Shown: piece after piece, positions 26,771 through 37,442 of the stretch | Numbering within the stretch: the stretch's first letter is position 1 | How the letters are laid out: each line of letters starts with the position of its first letter | Origin: Bacteroidales bacterium | GTDB lineage: Bacteria; Bacteroidota; Bacteroidia; Bacteroidales; UBA932 | Assembly (NCBI GenBank): GCA_017428325.1 | Contig: JAFRRA010000006.1 | Coordinates: 186,001 to 250,000 of the forward strand | Reading direction: 5' to 3' | Length of the DNA: 64,000 nucleotides | The notes under the pieces: model-generated | What the model saw: the letters and a program-made list of their open reading frames with translations, nothing else | Told to the model about the DNA's origin: nothing | The model's database searches: none | Made by a program: the position numbers and the translations under genes

Positions 26771-29700
26771 TTGAAGCTTATTCCCAGAAGCAGAGTGCAG
26801 TAGTTCTTGCTGCCCTTGCCATAGTATGTGGCAGGAGTGGCGTTGCTGTAGTCGCCAGGCTTGTTGGTTCTTGCATAGCGCACTCCGATGTACATCGGGA
26901 ATCCGATTCTCAAAAGATGACACTGAAGCATCACGTCCGCGCCAAAAGAATAGCGGCTTTCCCACTGGTAATGTGATCCGCTGTAGAAGCCCATCATTCC
27001 GCCCCATCTGCGGTAGAAATCAACCCTGGCATAATCGAAGAACGGGATTATCTGCAACTGCTTGAGATAGGCCAGAGGACCTATGGATACATCGCCGAGA
27101 TAAATCGGAATAGCATAGTCGGCGGTTGCCATTAAATAGTTCCTACCGTAGAAATCCTCGGTATAGCCTCTTGGAAGGTCCAGATGGTTGTCCAGCCAGT
27201 ATCTCTTTCCCTCCACGTTCTGCCTCTGGTATCCGGCAGAAAGCCTCAGGCCCTGGTTGAATGTCAGACCGGGCAGATAACCGTAAGCAATAGCGGAAAA
27301 CTCGGAACCGAATCTGCTGCCACCTTTAGGGCTGACAGAAGAGGCAACCCTTCCGCCTATTCCCCAGCGAGGGAAAACCTGGGACTCGGCAGCCTCCTGC
27401 ATCTTGTAGGCCCCAAGGGAGAAGTTCAGCTGATGCCTGTCTATCTGACGGAGGATATATGTGGTTTCAGGCTCATCCTCATCGTCTCCGGCTGCGGCCG
27501 AAGGTTCCGGCTCATCCATATCCAGAACCAGCTGGTCGTTGCGGAAACTCCATCCGGCCAGAGGCGTGATTCCCGAATTCCATCCCGTTCCTTCCCAGGA
27601 GATAGGAACATATGCATAAAGGGAAGTCCTGAGTGAGAAGCGGTCTTTCTTGTACATTATCCTGTCGTTGAAATGTATGTTTCCTTCAATGACAGGATAC
27701 CATCCGCTCCAGGTGAAGGAAGCGTGTCCGGAATGAAGCCTCTTGGACACTCCCTGGAATCCGTGCCTGTGCTGATAGGCGTATCCGGCCGACGCCCTCA
27801 AAGTACCCAGAGTGTTCTGGGAATAGAGATTCACGCCCGGGAGCGCCTCTTCGTAGAACTCTTCAAAATCCCCTTCTGTCACACCGGAGAACTCCGCATA
27901 TACCGGAGCCCAGGAGTGCAGGCGGAAAAGATGGCCACTCTTGCTGTAATTCTCCTCAGTGAATGATTCCGGAGCAAAATGCTTCACGTTCTTGCCGTAT
28001 TTCTCGTTGTACTGTCTGGAAAGTTCCCCGGCCAGAGGGTTCTTGAACTCCATGCCTTCAGGAACAGGCAAATCGAGAAGCCTGTCGCAGTGCAGGAAAG
28101 CTCCCTTGTCCTTGGAATCCTTGGAAAGGAACAGTTTTCCGGACTCGGCGATGCTGAACGAGCACACGTCTTCAGAGGTGGAAGCCATAGAAACCTCGCC
28201 CGTAGAGGCGTCGAGCCTGCAGATTACAGGGCATCCGAACATATCCGACAGGAAATACACTCCGCCTTCATGGCACTGAAGGTCCTTTACAAGATGGCTT
28301 GTCTGATATACGCCGTATGTCTTGCCGGAAGAAATCTTTCCTATCTCTATCCTGCCCTCGCCTTCAGGCAATTCCTTGAGTGCGGAATACCAGATATCGC
28401 TGCCTGAAGAAGTAATGGAATTGATCTGCCCCTCAACCTTTACCCTGAGACCGTCAAAAGGAGCTTTGTCGTCCAGGAAAGCCAGAGACCTGACGGTGCT
28501 TGAATGATGGTCCGTTCCGTATTCAACCGCGCAAAGAAGAGGTCGGAACTCATAAGTGACTACAAACGGAAGATGGAGCGAATTAGGATCTGCGGTATAT
28601 TCTTCCTCAGCGACTCCGGTGTTCAGGTCATAGCCGTAAATGGAATAGCTGGAGTGCTGTTTCCATCTCGGGTCATAGTTCGACTCGCAGGTCCAGAGCC
28701 TGTTTCCGTAGAAGAAGAACCTTTCGGCCCCTTCGAAATAAGGCCTGAGGTATTTCTCTTTCCATCCGGAGGCGTAAGACTGCTCTCCGGCACCCGGTTC
28801 CCTGGTAAGGAGAACCATCGCTCCAGGGCTTCCGGTACCGCTGACAACGGCTACCAGAGAGTCCTTTCCCACAACGGTCACGTTGGTGTATTCGGTAAAG
28901 TAGCCCCGGGTCTCTCCCGTCCTTTTAATCGGATCGAAGACAAGCCTCTCGGAGGTATTGCCCAAAGAATCTTCCAGCTTTTCGAGATATTCCTCCAGGA
29001 CGTCATTTTCGTTCAGGGTCAGGAAAGCCTGCAGAAGACTGTCCTTGACATACTGGCGGTGAGTCTTGCCGGTAAATTCCTTGAAGGCGGAAGCTACCAC
29101 GTTGGCGCTCATGAAATGACTGGTCTCGTAATTGAGGATCTTGTGTGCCAAATCCACGTCCCCGCTATGATGACGGGCCATTGCGTTTATCATATAGCCC
29201 ACGCTGTAATGGTCTGGAGAATAAGCCTTTACACTGCCGAAGCGGAGACGGTCCCAGCTGCGGTTCTTGCCGTAGAAGTATTCTGATGCGTCTCCGTCTT
29301 CAGGAACTATGCACTTGAGGATTTCGCAAAGGAAGAAACCGCTGCGTCCCCTTCCTCCGCTGCTCATCTGGGTCTCGGCCACCACGGCGTCTCCCTCCAG
29401 GAACCATCTTGAAGGATATATGGCTGAAGCCGCTCCTACAACCTGGTCTCCCAGTCCCCAGGAAAGGACTTTGAAAATTCCCCTGTTGAAATGGGCTATC
29501 TGCCAGGCGTGCCTTCCCTCATGCGTCGCCAGGGACACGTCCCAAGGCTCGGTTGAAATCAGGTTCACCGGCGGCTGGGCGAAGAAATCAATCTGGCGCG
29601 GGGCCCAGACGGTCACGCCGTTGCTCTCGGCATTGTACGGGTGAAGCACCATCGGAAATCTCTTCGGCAAGCCGTAATTATAATTTACAGAATTGGCGAA

Positions 29701-29916
29701 CATCCCATGGAAAGACTCCATATGTTTAAGATATCCCGCGGCATTCACGGCTTCCCCTTCCGGATAGATGATCTCAAAATTCTTGCTCTTCATCTTTTTC
29801 CATTTGACGGAAGTATTTTCAGAGCCTATATCATAATACTGAGCCAGTGCTGTCGCCGAGCAAAAAAGAAAAAGCGTAGCTGCTAAAAACAGAGTCTTTG
29901 TTACGTTTTTGTTCAT
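26767..29916 (-). CDS. Secreted HExxH metallopeptidase-like protein with C-terminal outer-membrane beta-barrel
   Basis: The start is set at ATG 29916 (MNKNVTKTLFL); 1049 residues. A signal peptide ends near ALAQ (26). Residues ~30-300 hold a gluzincin-like site, THEGRHAWQ (His132-Glu133...His136) with WFLEGDAVVAET supplying a possible third ligand, Glu174. Residues ~320-700 look like a beta-propeller (repeated VYFLSDMFGCPVICRLD-type strands). The last ~300 residues are alternating amphipathic strands with aromatic girdles and end in LGISFN, as expected for an outer-membrane barrel. Related Bacteroidetes proteins are usually named only as hypothetical or TolB-like. Peptidase activity is inferred from the motif alone. 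Confidence 0.75.
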   Translation of the reverse strand: MNKNVTKTLFLAATLFLFCSATALAQYYDIGSENTSVKWKKMKSKNFEIIYPEGEAVNAAGYLKHMESFHGMFANSVNYNYGLPKRFPMVLHPYNAESNGVTVWAPRQIDFFAQPPVNLISTEPWDVSLATHEGRHAWQIAHFNRGIFKVLSWGLGDQVVGAASAIYPSRWFLEGDAVVAETQMSSGGRGRSGFFLCEILKCIVPEDGDASEYFYGKNRSWDRLRFGSVKAYSPDHYSVGYMINAMARHHSGDVDLAHKILNYETSHFMSANVVASAFKEFTGKTHRQYVKDSLLQAFLTLNENDVLEEYLEKLEDSLGNTSERLVFDPIKRTGETRGYFTEYTNVTVVGKDSLVAVVSGTGSPGAMVLLTREPGAGEQSYASGWKEKYLRPYFEGAERFFFYGNRLWTCESNYDPRWKQHSSYSIYGYDLNTGVAEEEYTADPNSLHLPFVVTYEFRPLLCAVEYGTDHHSSTVRSLAFLDDKAPFDGLRVKVEGQINSITSSGSDIWYSALKELPEGEGRIEIGKISSGKTYGVYQTSHLVKDLQCHEGGVYFLSDMFGCPVICRLDASTGEVSMASTSEDVCSFSIAESGKLFLSKDSKDKGAFLHCDRLLDLPVPEGMEFKNPLAGELSRQYNEKYGKNVKHFAPESFTEENYSKSGHLFRLHSWAPVYAEFSGVTEGDFEEFYEEALPGVNLYSQNTLGTLRASAGYAYQHRHGFQGVSKRLHSGHASFTWSGWYPVIEGNIHFNDRIMYKKDRFSLRTSLYAYVPISWEGTGWNSGITPLAGWSFRNDQLVLDMDEPEPSAAAGDDEDEPETTYILRQIDRHQLNFSLGAYKMQEAAESQVFPRWGIGGRVASSVSPKGGSRFGSEFSAIAYGYLPGLTFNQGLRLSAGYQRQNVEGKRYWLDNHLDLPRGYTEDFYGRNYLMATADYAIPIYLGDVSIGPLAYLKQLQIIPFFDYARVDFYRRWGGMMGFYSGSHYQWESRYSFGADVMLQCHLLRIGFPMYIGVRYARTNKPGDYSNATPATYYGKGSKNYCTLLLGISFN

Positions 29917-29975
29917 AGGATAATATTTTGCTTCAAATTTAGCGGATTTCATTTTTATAACTCAACGATTAAGAT

Positions 29976-29983
29976 TAAATTTG
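29976..29983 (+). promoter_or_regulatory. -7 promoter box directly before the Na/Pi symporter gene
   Basis: TAAATTTG fits TAnnTTTG and ends only 5 nt before the ATG at 29989. If used, transcription would begin at or next to the start codon, giving a leaderless message. Confidence 0.45.
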
Positions 29984-29988
29984 TTGTG

Positions 29989-31677
29989 ATGAACATTGCA
30001 ATGTCTATATTCAAACTCCTGGGCTCTCTTGCCTTATTCCTGTTCGGAATGAGCATGATGAGTGAAAACCTGCAGAAAGTTGCGGGAGACAAGCTCAGAA
30101 GCTTTCTTGCAATGATGACCTCCAACGCATTCAAGAGGGTGCTGACAGGTCTGACAGTCACAGCCTGCATCCAGTCTTCGGCCGCAACCACACTGATGGT
30201 GGTAAGCTTCGTAAATGCCGGCCTGCTTTCCCTTGCACAGAGTATCGGAGTGATAATGGGAGCCAACATCGGCACCACCGTTTCCGCCTGGCTGTTCGCC
30301 CTGGTGGGGTTTTCCGGCGGAATTGCAACCGTGGCCATTCCTCTGATTGCAGTGGGATTCATCATCACGATGGGCAAGAGCAAGAAGCGCAAGAGCCTGG
30401 GTATGATGATTATGGGTTTTGCAATCATGTTCCTGGGACTGAGCATGGTGCAGACTTCCGTAGACCCGGCCATCCTGGAAAAGGTCAAGGAACTCATCAA
30501 CGGATGGAGCAGGTTCGGATTCTGGAGCGTGCTTATATGTGTTCTCATAGGAACGGTCATTACCATAATGCTCCAGTCTTCAGCGGCCACCATGGCCCTT
30601 ACGCTGATGATGTGTTCCAACGGACTGAACTTTGAACTGGGCGCAGCTCTGGTGCTCGGAGAAAACATAGGAACCACCCTTACCGCAAACATGGCCGCAT
30701 CCGTAGCCAACATCTCGGCGAGGAGGGCCGCCGCCGGACACGCGTTCTTCAACCTGTTCGGAGTGCTGTGGGTGCTGATCCTGTACCATCCGTTCCTGTG
30801 GGTGGTTTCCAGGGTGATTATGGCACTGGGAATGGACAATCCTCTGGTGTCAGGAGCTTCGACATTCTCCATCCTGTGCTCCATCGCGATGGTACATACC
30901 CTGTTCAATGTCAGTAACACCTGCATCCTTGTAGGATTCACAAACAAGATCGTGGCGTTTGTAACAAAACTTCTGCCGGGCAAGCCGGAGGACGAGGGCT
31001 ACAGGCTGCAGTATATTCACGGAGGTCCGCTTTCCACCGCCGAGCTTTCCCTGGGACAGGCCAAGGGAGAGATACTGCACTTCGTGAAGATTTGCCGGGA
31101 ACAGTATGCCCTTGCTCGTGAAAGCATCAACACCACTGATCCGGAGAAATTCGACGAACTGTACCACAAGCTGGAACACTACGAGCAGATAACGGACAAG
31201 ATAGAGTTTGAAATCGCCAAGTACCTGAACGAGATTTCCGAATGGGACCTTTCAGAAGAATCCTCCCGCAGGATACAGGCAATGTTCAAGGTTATCGGAG
31301 AACTGGAAAGCATCGGAGACAGCGGATTCAACTTCGGCCGCATCCTTCAGAGGCGCAACATCCACAACGCTTCCTTCGACGAGAGCATGACCACCAAGCT
31401 CGGCTTCATGATGGATCTGCTGGACAAGGGATTCGACGCCATGCAGAAGAATCTGGAACTCGGCTACGAGAACATCACGGACATTTCCAACGCCCAGGAT
31501 GTGGAGCAGGAAATCAACGAATACCGCAACAACCTCAAGGAAGAGCATCTGCTCAATCTGGAGAACAACACCTACAGTTATCTCACCGGAGTATACTACA
31601 TAGACATGATCAACGAGTGCGAGCACGTGGGAGACTTTATGATCAACATCTCCGAGGCTATTATCGAGATAAAGTAA
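29989..31677 (+). CDS. Na+/phosphate cotransporter (NptA/PhoU-type)
   Basis: The start is set at ATG 29989; a GTG one codon earlier is possible. The protein has 562 residues. Two inverted repeats each carry the QSSA motif of type II Na/Pi symporters (CIQSSAATTLMVV and MLQSSAATMALTLM), with about nine hydrophobic segments up to ~residue 315. The C-terminal ~200 residues are a helical PhoU-like domain (CREQYALARESINT... YEQITDKIEFEIAKYLNEIS). The family takes up phosphate with sodium at the inner membrane, and the PhoU part probably controls flux. It is divergent from the HExxH/barrel gene. Confidence 0.92.
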   Translation: MNIAMSIFKLLGSLALFLFGMSMMSENLQKVAGDKLRSFLAMMTSNAFKRVLTGLTVTACIQSSAATTLMVVSFVNAGLLSLAQSIGVIMGANIGTTVSAWLFALVGFSGGIATVAIPLIAVGFIITMGKSKKRKSLGMMIMGFAIMFLGLSMVQTSVDPAILEKVKELINGWSRFGFWSVLICVLIGTVITIMLQSSAATMALTLMMCSNGLNFELGAALVLGENIGTTLTANMAASVANISARRAAAGHAFFNLFGVLWVLILYHPFLWVVSRVIMALGMDNPLVSGASTFSILCSIAMVHTLFNVSNTCILVGFTNKIVAFVTKLLPGKPEDEGYRLQYIHGGPLSTAELSLGQAKGEILHFVKICREQYALARESINTTDPEKFDELYHKLEHYEQITDKIEFEIAKYLNEISEWDLSEESSRRIQAMFKVIGELESIGDSGFNFGRILQRRNIHNASFDESMTTKLGFMMDLLDKGFDAMQKNLELGYENITDISNAQDVEQEINEYRNNLKEEHLLNLENNTYSYLTGVYYIDMINECEHVGDFMINISEAIIEIK

Positions 31678-31684
31678 CTTTTCC

Positions 31685-31692
31685 TATATTTG
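31685..31692 (+). promoter_or_regulatory. -7 promoter box of the gldE-like gene
   Basis: TATATTTG fits TAnnTTTG, 26 nt before the TTG start at 31719 and 50 nt before the ATG at 31743. Confidence 0.45.
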
Positions 31693-31718
31693 CACCGCTA
31701 ACCAACACTTTTTGATAC

Positions 31719-32807
31719 TTGGAACCTCCCAGTACAATACTAATGCTGCTTGTCAGCTCTACGGATGAGATCCCCCCTTCGGGCAATTTGTGGGAAAACA
31801 TCGTCATCGGATTGATCATTCTGCTGCTGTTGTTCTGCTCTGCGCTTATGAGCGGAAGCGAAGCTGCGTTCTTTTCGCTGAGCCCGAAGGAAACCCAGTC
31901 TATCAAAGACGGGGACGATTCCTCCAGCCGCAGGGTGATGAAGCTTCTCGGACAGCCTAACAGGCTTCTGGGAACCATACTCCAGGCAAACAATATTGTC
32001 AACATACTTCTTGTCCTGCTGTTTTCTCTGCTGATAGACAGGCTGTTCGACTTTACCGGACATCCGGTGCTGGAGTTTGTGGTATGTACCGTGGTGGTTA
32101 CTTTCATACTGGTGCTTTTCGGAGAGGCAATGCCCAAGATCCTGGGAACTCAGTATCCGGTCAGCTTCTCCAAATTCACAAGCCTTCCGCTTTCCATCCT
32201 CAAGCATACCACCATCCCTATAGACAAGGTAATGGACAAGGTTGTGGAGAAAAGGCATCACGGCAAAACCCTCTCTGAGGAAGAGGAAGAAGACGCTTAT
32301 AAGATGCTGAGCGGAGCCGTGGAAATGACTATGACAGAAGACGCACGCCAGAAAAAACTCCTGAAGCAGATCCTTACGCTATCAACCAAAACCGTCTCCC
32401 AGATAATGATGCCGAGAGTTGAGGTAGAGACCATAAGCATGGAGATGGACAACGACGAGGTGATACGGGTGGCCAACGAGTGCGGCTACTCCCGTCTGCC
32501 TGTCTACAAAGACAATACTGAAGACATACGCGGCTTCCTGTACATCAAGGACATGCTGCCATTTATAATGAGCCGTTCAAAGAAGTTCGACTGGCGCAAG
32601 CACATACGTCAGGCTTACTTTGTTCCGGGCTCGATGAAGATCAACGACCTCCTTGAGGAACTCCGCCAGAGGAAACTCCATCTGGCAATTGTGGTGGACG
32701 AGTACGGCGGAATGGACGGCATCGTGACAATGGAAGACATACTTGAAGAAATCGTCGGAGAAATCTCGGACGAGAGCGACGCACAGGAAGAGACATTGAA
32801 TAATTGA
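31719..32807 (+). CDS. GldE-like CNNM/HlyC-CorC family protein, short form
   Basis: The start is taken as TTG 31719 (MEPPSTILM); ATG 31743 is the alternative. The protein has 362 residues. A DUF21 membrane domain (residues ~25-180: [33 protein letters not shown]) is followed by a CBS pair ([20 protein letters not shown] and [20 protein letters not shown]). It ends soon after the second CBS ([15 protein letters not shown]), so the CorC_HlyC domain expected after it in GldE is missing. The next gene begins 22 nt later, leaving no room for a frameshifted remainder. CNNM proteins are linked to Mg2+ or Na+ transport; in gliders GldE works with GldD. Confidence 0.83.
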   Translation: MEPPSTILMLLVSSTDEIPPSGNLWENIVIGLIILLLLFCSALMSGSEAAFFSLSPKETQSIKDGDDSSSRRVMKLLGQPNRLLGTILQANNIVNILLVLLFSLLIDRLFDFTGHPVLEFVVCTVVVTFILVLFGEAMPKILGTQYPVSFSKFTSLPLSILKHTTIPIDKVMDKVVEKRHHGKTLSEEEEEDAYKMLSGAVEMTMTEDARQKKLLKQILTLSTKTVSQIMMPRVEVETISMEMDNDEVIRVANECGYSRLPVYKDNTEDIRGFLYIKDMLPFIMSRSKKFDWRKHIRQAYFVPGSMKINDLLEELRQRKLHLAIVVDEYGGMDGIVTMEDILEEIVGEISDESDAQEETLNN

Positions 32808-32829
32808 CATAAAAACATAGCAACCGGAA

Positions 32830-33540
32830 ATGGGACTTTATCTTAGAAAAGATCTGAAGGGCGGCGGAACAATAGCCGTATGGGAAATAACCGAAAGCGA
32901 GAAAGAGCTTCTTGACATATTGGCAAGGGACGAGGAGGACCGCGACGAGGAACTCGAGGAGATTTCTCTCTACAAGAGCGAGCAGGCAAGGCGCGAAAGG
33001 CTGTCCGTACTGGCTCTGGTGCAGACTCTGTTCGAGGAGCCTGTTCACATCGGCCATCACGAGAACGGGGCTCCATACATAGAGAACGACAGCACCCGCA
33101 TCAGCATAACCCACACCAACCGCTTCTCCGCTGTCATCATCCATCCGTCAGAGGAAGTGGGCATCGACATCGAGAGCATCAAGCGAGATTTTACCGCTGT
33201 TGAAAAGAGGGCTCTCAGCGATGAGGAAAGAGACGACCTGCTGGACAAAGACGAGGACGATCCTGAAAAGATGGAAGAGCGCAACACCCAGCTTGCAATC
33301 TACTGGTGCGCCAAGGAAGCCCTCTACAAGCGTATGGGCCGCAACAACGTGGACTTCTCCGAAGATATGGAGGTAGACCGCTTCAACGTGCGTGAAGAAG
33401 GCGAGATAGACGTAACCTTCAAATATCCGCAAAGCGAGCACATCGTTGACGAGGATGGAAAAGAGCAGAACGAGGAGGAAGAATTCGAGATGCAGTATGA
33501 AACCTTCGAGGACCACGTCCTTGTATGGATGGTTGGATAG
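32830..33540 (+). CDS. 4'-phosphopantetheinyl transferase superfamily protein
   Basis: The protein has 236 residues. The Mg- and CoA-binding motifs are present: [14 protein letters not shown] near residue 110 and [13 protein letters not shown] near 160. The enzyme transfers phosphopantetheine from CoA to carrier proteins (ACP or peptide/polyketide carriers) in the cytoplasm. Its position behind gldE is common in this order. It contains more acidic residues than usual ([10 protein letters not shown] near the start, [14 protein letters not shown] near the end). Confidence 0.9.
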   Translation: MGLYLRKDLKGGGTIAVWEITESEKELLDILARDEEDRDEELEEISLYKSEQARRERLSVLALVQTLFEEPVHIGHHENGAPYIENDSTRISITHTNRFSAVIIHPSEEVGIDIESIKRDFTAVEKRALSDEERDDLLDKDEDDPEKMEERNTQLAIYWCAKEALYKRMGRNNVDFSEDMEVDRFNVREEGEIDVTFKYPQSEHIVDEDGKEQNEEEEFEMQYETFEDHVLVWMVG

Positions 33541-33564
33541 AATAATTGCTCTTCAGGAAAAAGA

Positions 33565-33594
33565 AAAGGCGGGCCAAACGGTCCGCCTTTCTTT
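33565..33594. terminator. Bidirectional terminator between the phosphopantetheinyl transferase gene and groL
   Basis: AAAGGCGGGCC (33565-33575) pairs with GGTCCGCCTTT (33580-33590) with one G-U pair and a 4-nt loop. A-rich sequence on one side and T-rich on the other let it work for both convergent genes. Confidence 0.85.
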
Positions 33595-33608
33595 CTGGTC
33601 TGAATGGT

Positions 33609-35255
<1,647 letters not shown>

Positions 35256-35282
35256 TTAGTATTCTGTGATTTGTTTTATGGA

Positions 35283-35558
35283 TTAGCCTATAACTGCAAG
35301 GACATCGCTCTGACGCATAATCATATAAGTCTTTCCGTCCGGAGCGTTAACCTCTGTGCCAGCATATTTTCCGTAGAGAACTACGTCGCCGGCCTTAAGT
35401 TCCATAGGTTCGTCTTTCTTGCCCGGGCCCGCTGCTATTACGGTTCCTTCCTGTGGTTTTTCCTTTGCGTTGTCAGGGATGATGATTCCGCTGGCAGTCT
35501 TTTTCTCGGCCTCTTTGGGCTCTATAAGGACTCTGTCTGCTAATGGTTTGATATTCAT
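35283..35558 (-). CDS. groS: Co-chaperonin GroES (10 kDa)
   Basis: The protein has 91 residues. The N-terminus ([20 protein letters not shown]), the mobile loop ([15 protein letters not shown]), GTVIAAGPG and the end [11 protein letters not shown] are the standard GroES blocks. First gene of the groES-groEL operon. No CIRCE inverted repeat was seen in the ~170 bp upstream. Confidence 0.98.
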   Translation of the reverse strand: MNIKPLADRVLIEPKEAEKKTASGIIIPDNAKEKPQEGTVIAAGPGKKDEPMELKAGDVVLYGKYAGTEVNAPDGKTYMIMRQSDVLAVIG

Positions 35559-35727
35559 AATTGTATGTTTTTAATTTTTAAATTTGAATAATTCTATTTT
35601 TCCCGGCTTTGCGGGCAGGTATTATAACGGCAAAGTATGTGCCACCGCCTTGCTGGGTTGATTTTCTGCCATTTTGTCCGTTTGAGGACCTTTATTTTGT
35701 AACTTGCGGCATCTATTGAGAAAGACT

Positions 35728-36249
35728 ATGGATGTAGAACAGCTGAAGATAGATGTGGATTTTATGATCCAGGCCATGAAAGAAGCCCAGGCGGCAGCCG
35801 AGGAAGGAGAAGTGCCCGTGGGGTGTGTCATCGTCGCCGATGAAGGAGTAGTCAAGGGAAGCGCTTCGGGAAAATCGTCTTCCAAAAAGAAAGCGGCAGC
35901 ATCCGTCGGCAGGATTATAGCCCGGGCGCACAACCTTACGGAAACGCTGAAGGACCCTACCGCCCACGCGGAGATGCAGGCAATCACAAGCGCCTCGGCA
36001 TATCTTGGCGGAAAGTATCTGGACAAGTGCACCCTGTATGTAACAGTCGAGCCTTGCCCGATGTGCGCCGCCGCCCTTAACTGGTCTCAGATCGGACGTG
36101 TGGTTTACGGATGCGCGGACCCGAAGCGCGGCGCTTCCAGGTTCTCCCCCAACCTCTACCATCCGAAAACAGAGATTACCGGCGGCATCCTGGAAAAGGA
36201 ATGCTCTCAGATGATAACGGGGTTCTTCTCCAAAAAGCGGAAGAAATAA
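35728..36249 (+). CDS. tadA: tRNA-adenosine deaminase / nucleoside deaminase (TadA-like)
   Basis: The start is set at ATG 35728 (MDVEQLKID); the frame runs on upstream only with TTG codons. The protein has 173 residues. The zinc site is clear: PTAHAEMQAI (His and catalytic Glu) and VEPCPMCAAAL (two Cys). TadA converts the wobble adenosine of tRNA-Arg(ACG) to inosine. A Lys/Ser-rich insertion (SASGKSSSKKKAAASVGR) lies between the first strands, where TadA usually has a short loop, and makes the protein longer than the usual ~150-160 residues. Guanine deaminase-like activity cannot be excluded. Confidence 0.87.
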   Translation: MDVEQLKIDVDFMIQAMKEAQAAAEEGEVPVGCVIVADEGVVKGSASGKSSSKKKAAASVGRIIARAHNLTETLKDPTAHAEMQAITSASAYLGGKYLDKCTLYVTVEPCPMCAAALNWSQIGRVVYGCADPKRGASRFSPNLYHPKTEITGGILEKECSQMITGFFSKKRKK

Positions 36250-36280
36250 ACTCCACACATGAACGTGTTCCGCAAAGGGG

Positions 36281-36310
36281 CTCCGTTTGTGAGGTTGACG
36301 GAGTTTTATT
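36281..36310 (+). terminator. Terminator after tadA, overlapping the tRNA-Gln promoter
   Basis: CTCCGT (36281-36286) pairs with ACGGAG (36298-36303), followed by TTTTATT. The hairpin sits between the -33 and -7 elements of the tRNA promoter. Confidence 0.6.
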
Positions 36311-36317
36311 ACTTTTG
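36286..36317 (+). promoter_or_regulatory. Promoter of tRNA-Gln
   Basis: TTTG (36286-36289), a 20-nt spacer and TACTTTTG (36310-36317) make a complete Bacteroidales -33/-7 promoter, 12 nt before the mature tRNA 5' end. Confidence 0.7.
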
Positions 36318-36329
36318 CAGCCCAATCAT

Positions 36330-36400
36330 TGAGATATGGTGTAATGGCAGCACAACAGATTTTGGTTCTGTTTGTCCAGGTTCGAATCCTGGTATCTCAA
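36330..36400 (+). tRNA. tRNA-Gln (anticodon TTG)
   Basis: The gene is 71 nt and folds as a full cloverleaf: acceptor TGAGATA/TATCTCA, a D arm starting TGGTGTAATGGCAGC, anticodon stem ACAGA/TCTGT with the 7-nt loop TTTTGGT and anticodon TTG, T arm CCAGG-TTCGAAT-CCTGG, and discriminator A. The CCA end is not encoded. The next gene's ATG is only 2 nt downstream. Confidence 0.95.
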
Positions 36401-36402
36401 CT

Positions 36403-37380
36403 ATGAAGAATCTTTTTGCAGCATTCCTGGCATTGTTTCTCCTGCTGGGCTGCAACAACGGCAGCCGGAAGGAAATGCCGTATCAGACAAACATATTCCC
36501 TCAGGTAAGGGTTCCGGTTTCCCTGGCTCAGGACAAGCGTCTGGGTGCAGAGTACACGGCAAGGCATTACTGGGACGAGTTCCTCAGCGAGGACCGTCTC
36601 CTCAGGCTCAAGCCGGATTCATCAGCAATTCTCGGGGTAAGTCCTCAAATCTTCGAAGAGTCTTTTGCCGGATATGTATCGCTGATAGAGAATGTAGACG
36701 ACACCATTGCCAGGAACTGTATGGTCCGTCTGGTGGACAAGGCAGTCAACATGGCTGAAAACGGATATCCGATGTTTCTCAGCCAAATAATGCAGAACGG
36801 TGAGAAGATACTCTTTGACGCCCACTCCCCGATGCTGGACGACGAGCTTTACCTGCCGATCCTTGATGGCATAGAAAGATGCAGGGTGATTCCGGAAAAC
36901 GTAAAGCAGTCTTTCCTATACCAGCAGGAAATCTGCGGCAAGAACCGCGTGGGAACCGTTGCAAATGATTTCCGCTACGCCACCCAGAGAGGCTCTTCAA
37001 ACATGCATTCCGTCAAATCAGAATATCTGTTGATTTTCTTCAACGATCCGGACTGCCCGAACTGCCGCCAGGCCCTGGAGGTAATGAAGAAAGCCGATGT
37101 CATCCTGAACCTTGTCGGAATGGGAGTGATGAAAGTCCTTGCCGTTTCCCCTGGCGGAAAGACAGAGCTCTGGAGCGAAAGGAAGGCAGACTTCCCTATG
37201 GACTGGATCTACGCATACGATCCTGACGGAAAGCTCAACGAGGGCACAATCTATACGCTCCGCACATCGCCGAGCATCTATCTTCTGGATGAAGAAAAGA
37301 GAGTCATCCTCAAAGACGCTTCCCTGCCTCACTGCCTCAGAGTCCTCACCTCCATCAGCGAACACTACGTCGCCATCTAG
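36403..37380 (+). CDS. Thioredoxin-like lipoprotein (DUF5106/TlpA-type)
   Basis: The start is set at ATG 36403, 2 nt after the tRNA; the frame is open upstream only through the tRNA itself. The protein has 325 residues. A lipoprotein signal (ALFLLLGCNNG) is followed by an N-terminal helical domain, and then, from ~residue 200, a thioredoxin-fold domain with FFNDPDCPNCRQALEVM (a CPNC active site), AVSPGG, and the cis-Pro loop TSPSIYLLD. It should act in the periplasm as a thiol-disulfide protein, like TlpA/ResA-type proteins often joined to DUF4369 or DUF5106. The redox partner is unknown. It is followed by a C69 peptidase. Confidence 0.82.
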   Translation: MKNLFAAFLALFLLLGCNNGSRKEMPYQTNIFPQVRVPVSLAQDKRLGAEYTARHYWDEFLSEDRLLRLKPDSSAILGVSPQIFEESFAGYVSLIENVDDTIARNCMVRLVDKAVNMAENGYPMFLSQIMQNGEKILFDAHSPMLDDELYLPILDGIERCRVIPENVKQSFLYQQEICGKNRVGTVANDFRYATQRGSSNMHSVKSEYLLIFFNDPDCPNCRQALEVMKKADVILNLVGMGVMKVLAVSPGGKTELWSERKADFPMDWIYAYDPDGKLNEGTIYTLRTSPSIYLLDEEKRVILKDASLPHCLRVLTSISEHYVAI

Positions 37381-37442
37381 CAATCCTGTTGCATTATTTT
37401 TTGTAACTTCGCATAGTATCCAATGATTTTACTTTGCGGGTT

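Noticed and set aside
29955-30983. 342-codon open frame on the minus strand
   Set aside because: It is antisense to the Na/Pi symporter and rich in residues expected from the reverse complement of hydrophobic codons.
35559-35727. CIRCE operator for groES-groEL
   Set aside because: No TTAGCACTC-N9-GAGTGCTAA type inverted repeat was visible.
36259-36402. Upstream extension of the lipoprotein frame through the tRNA gene
   Set aside because: The frame is open only because it reads through tRNA-Gln and its promoter; the lipoprotein signal begins at 36403.
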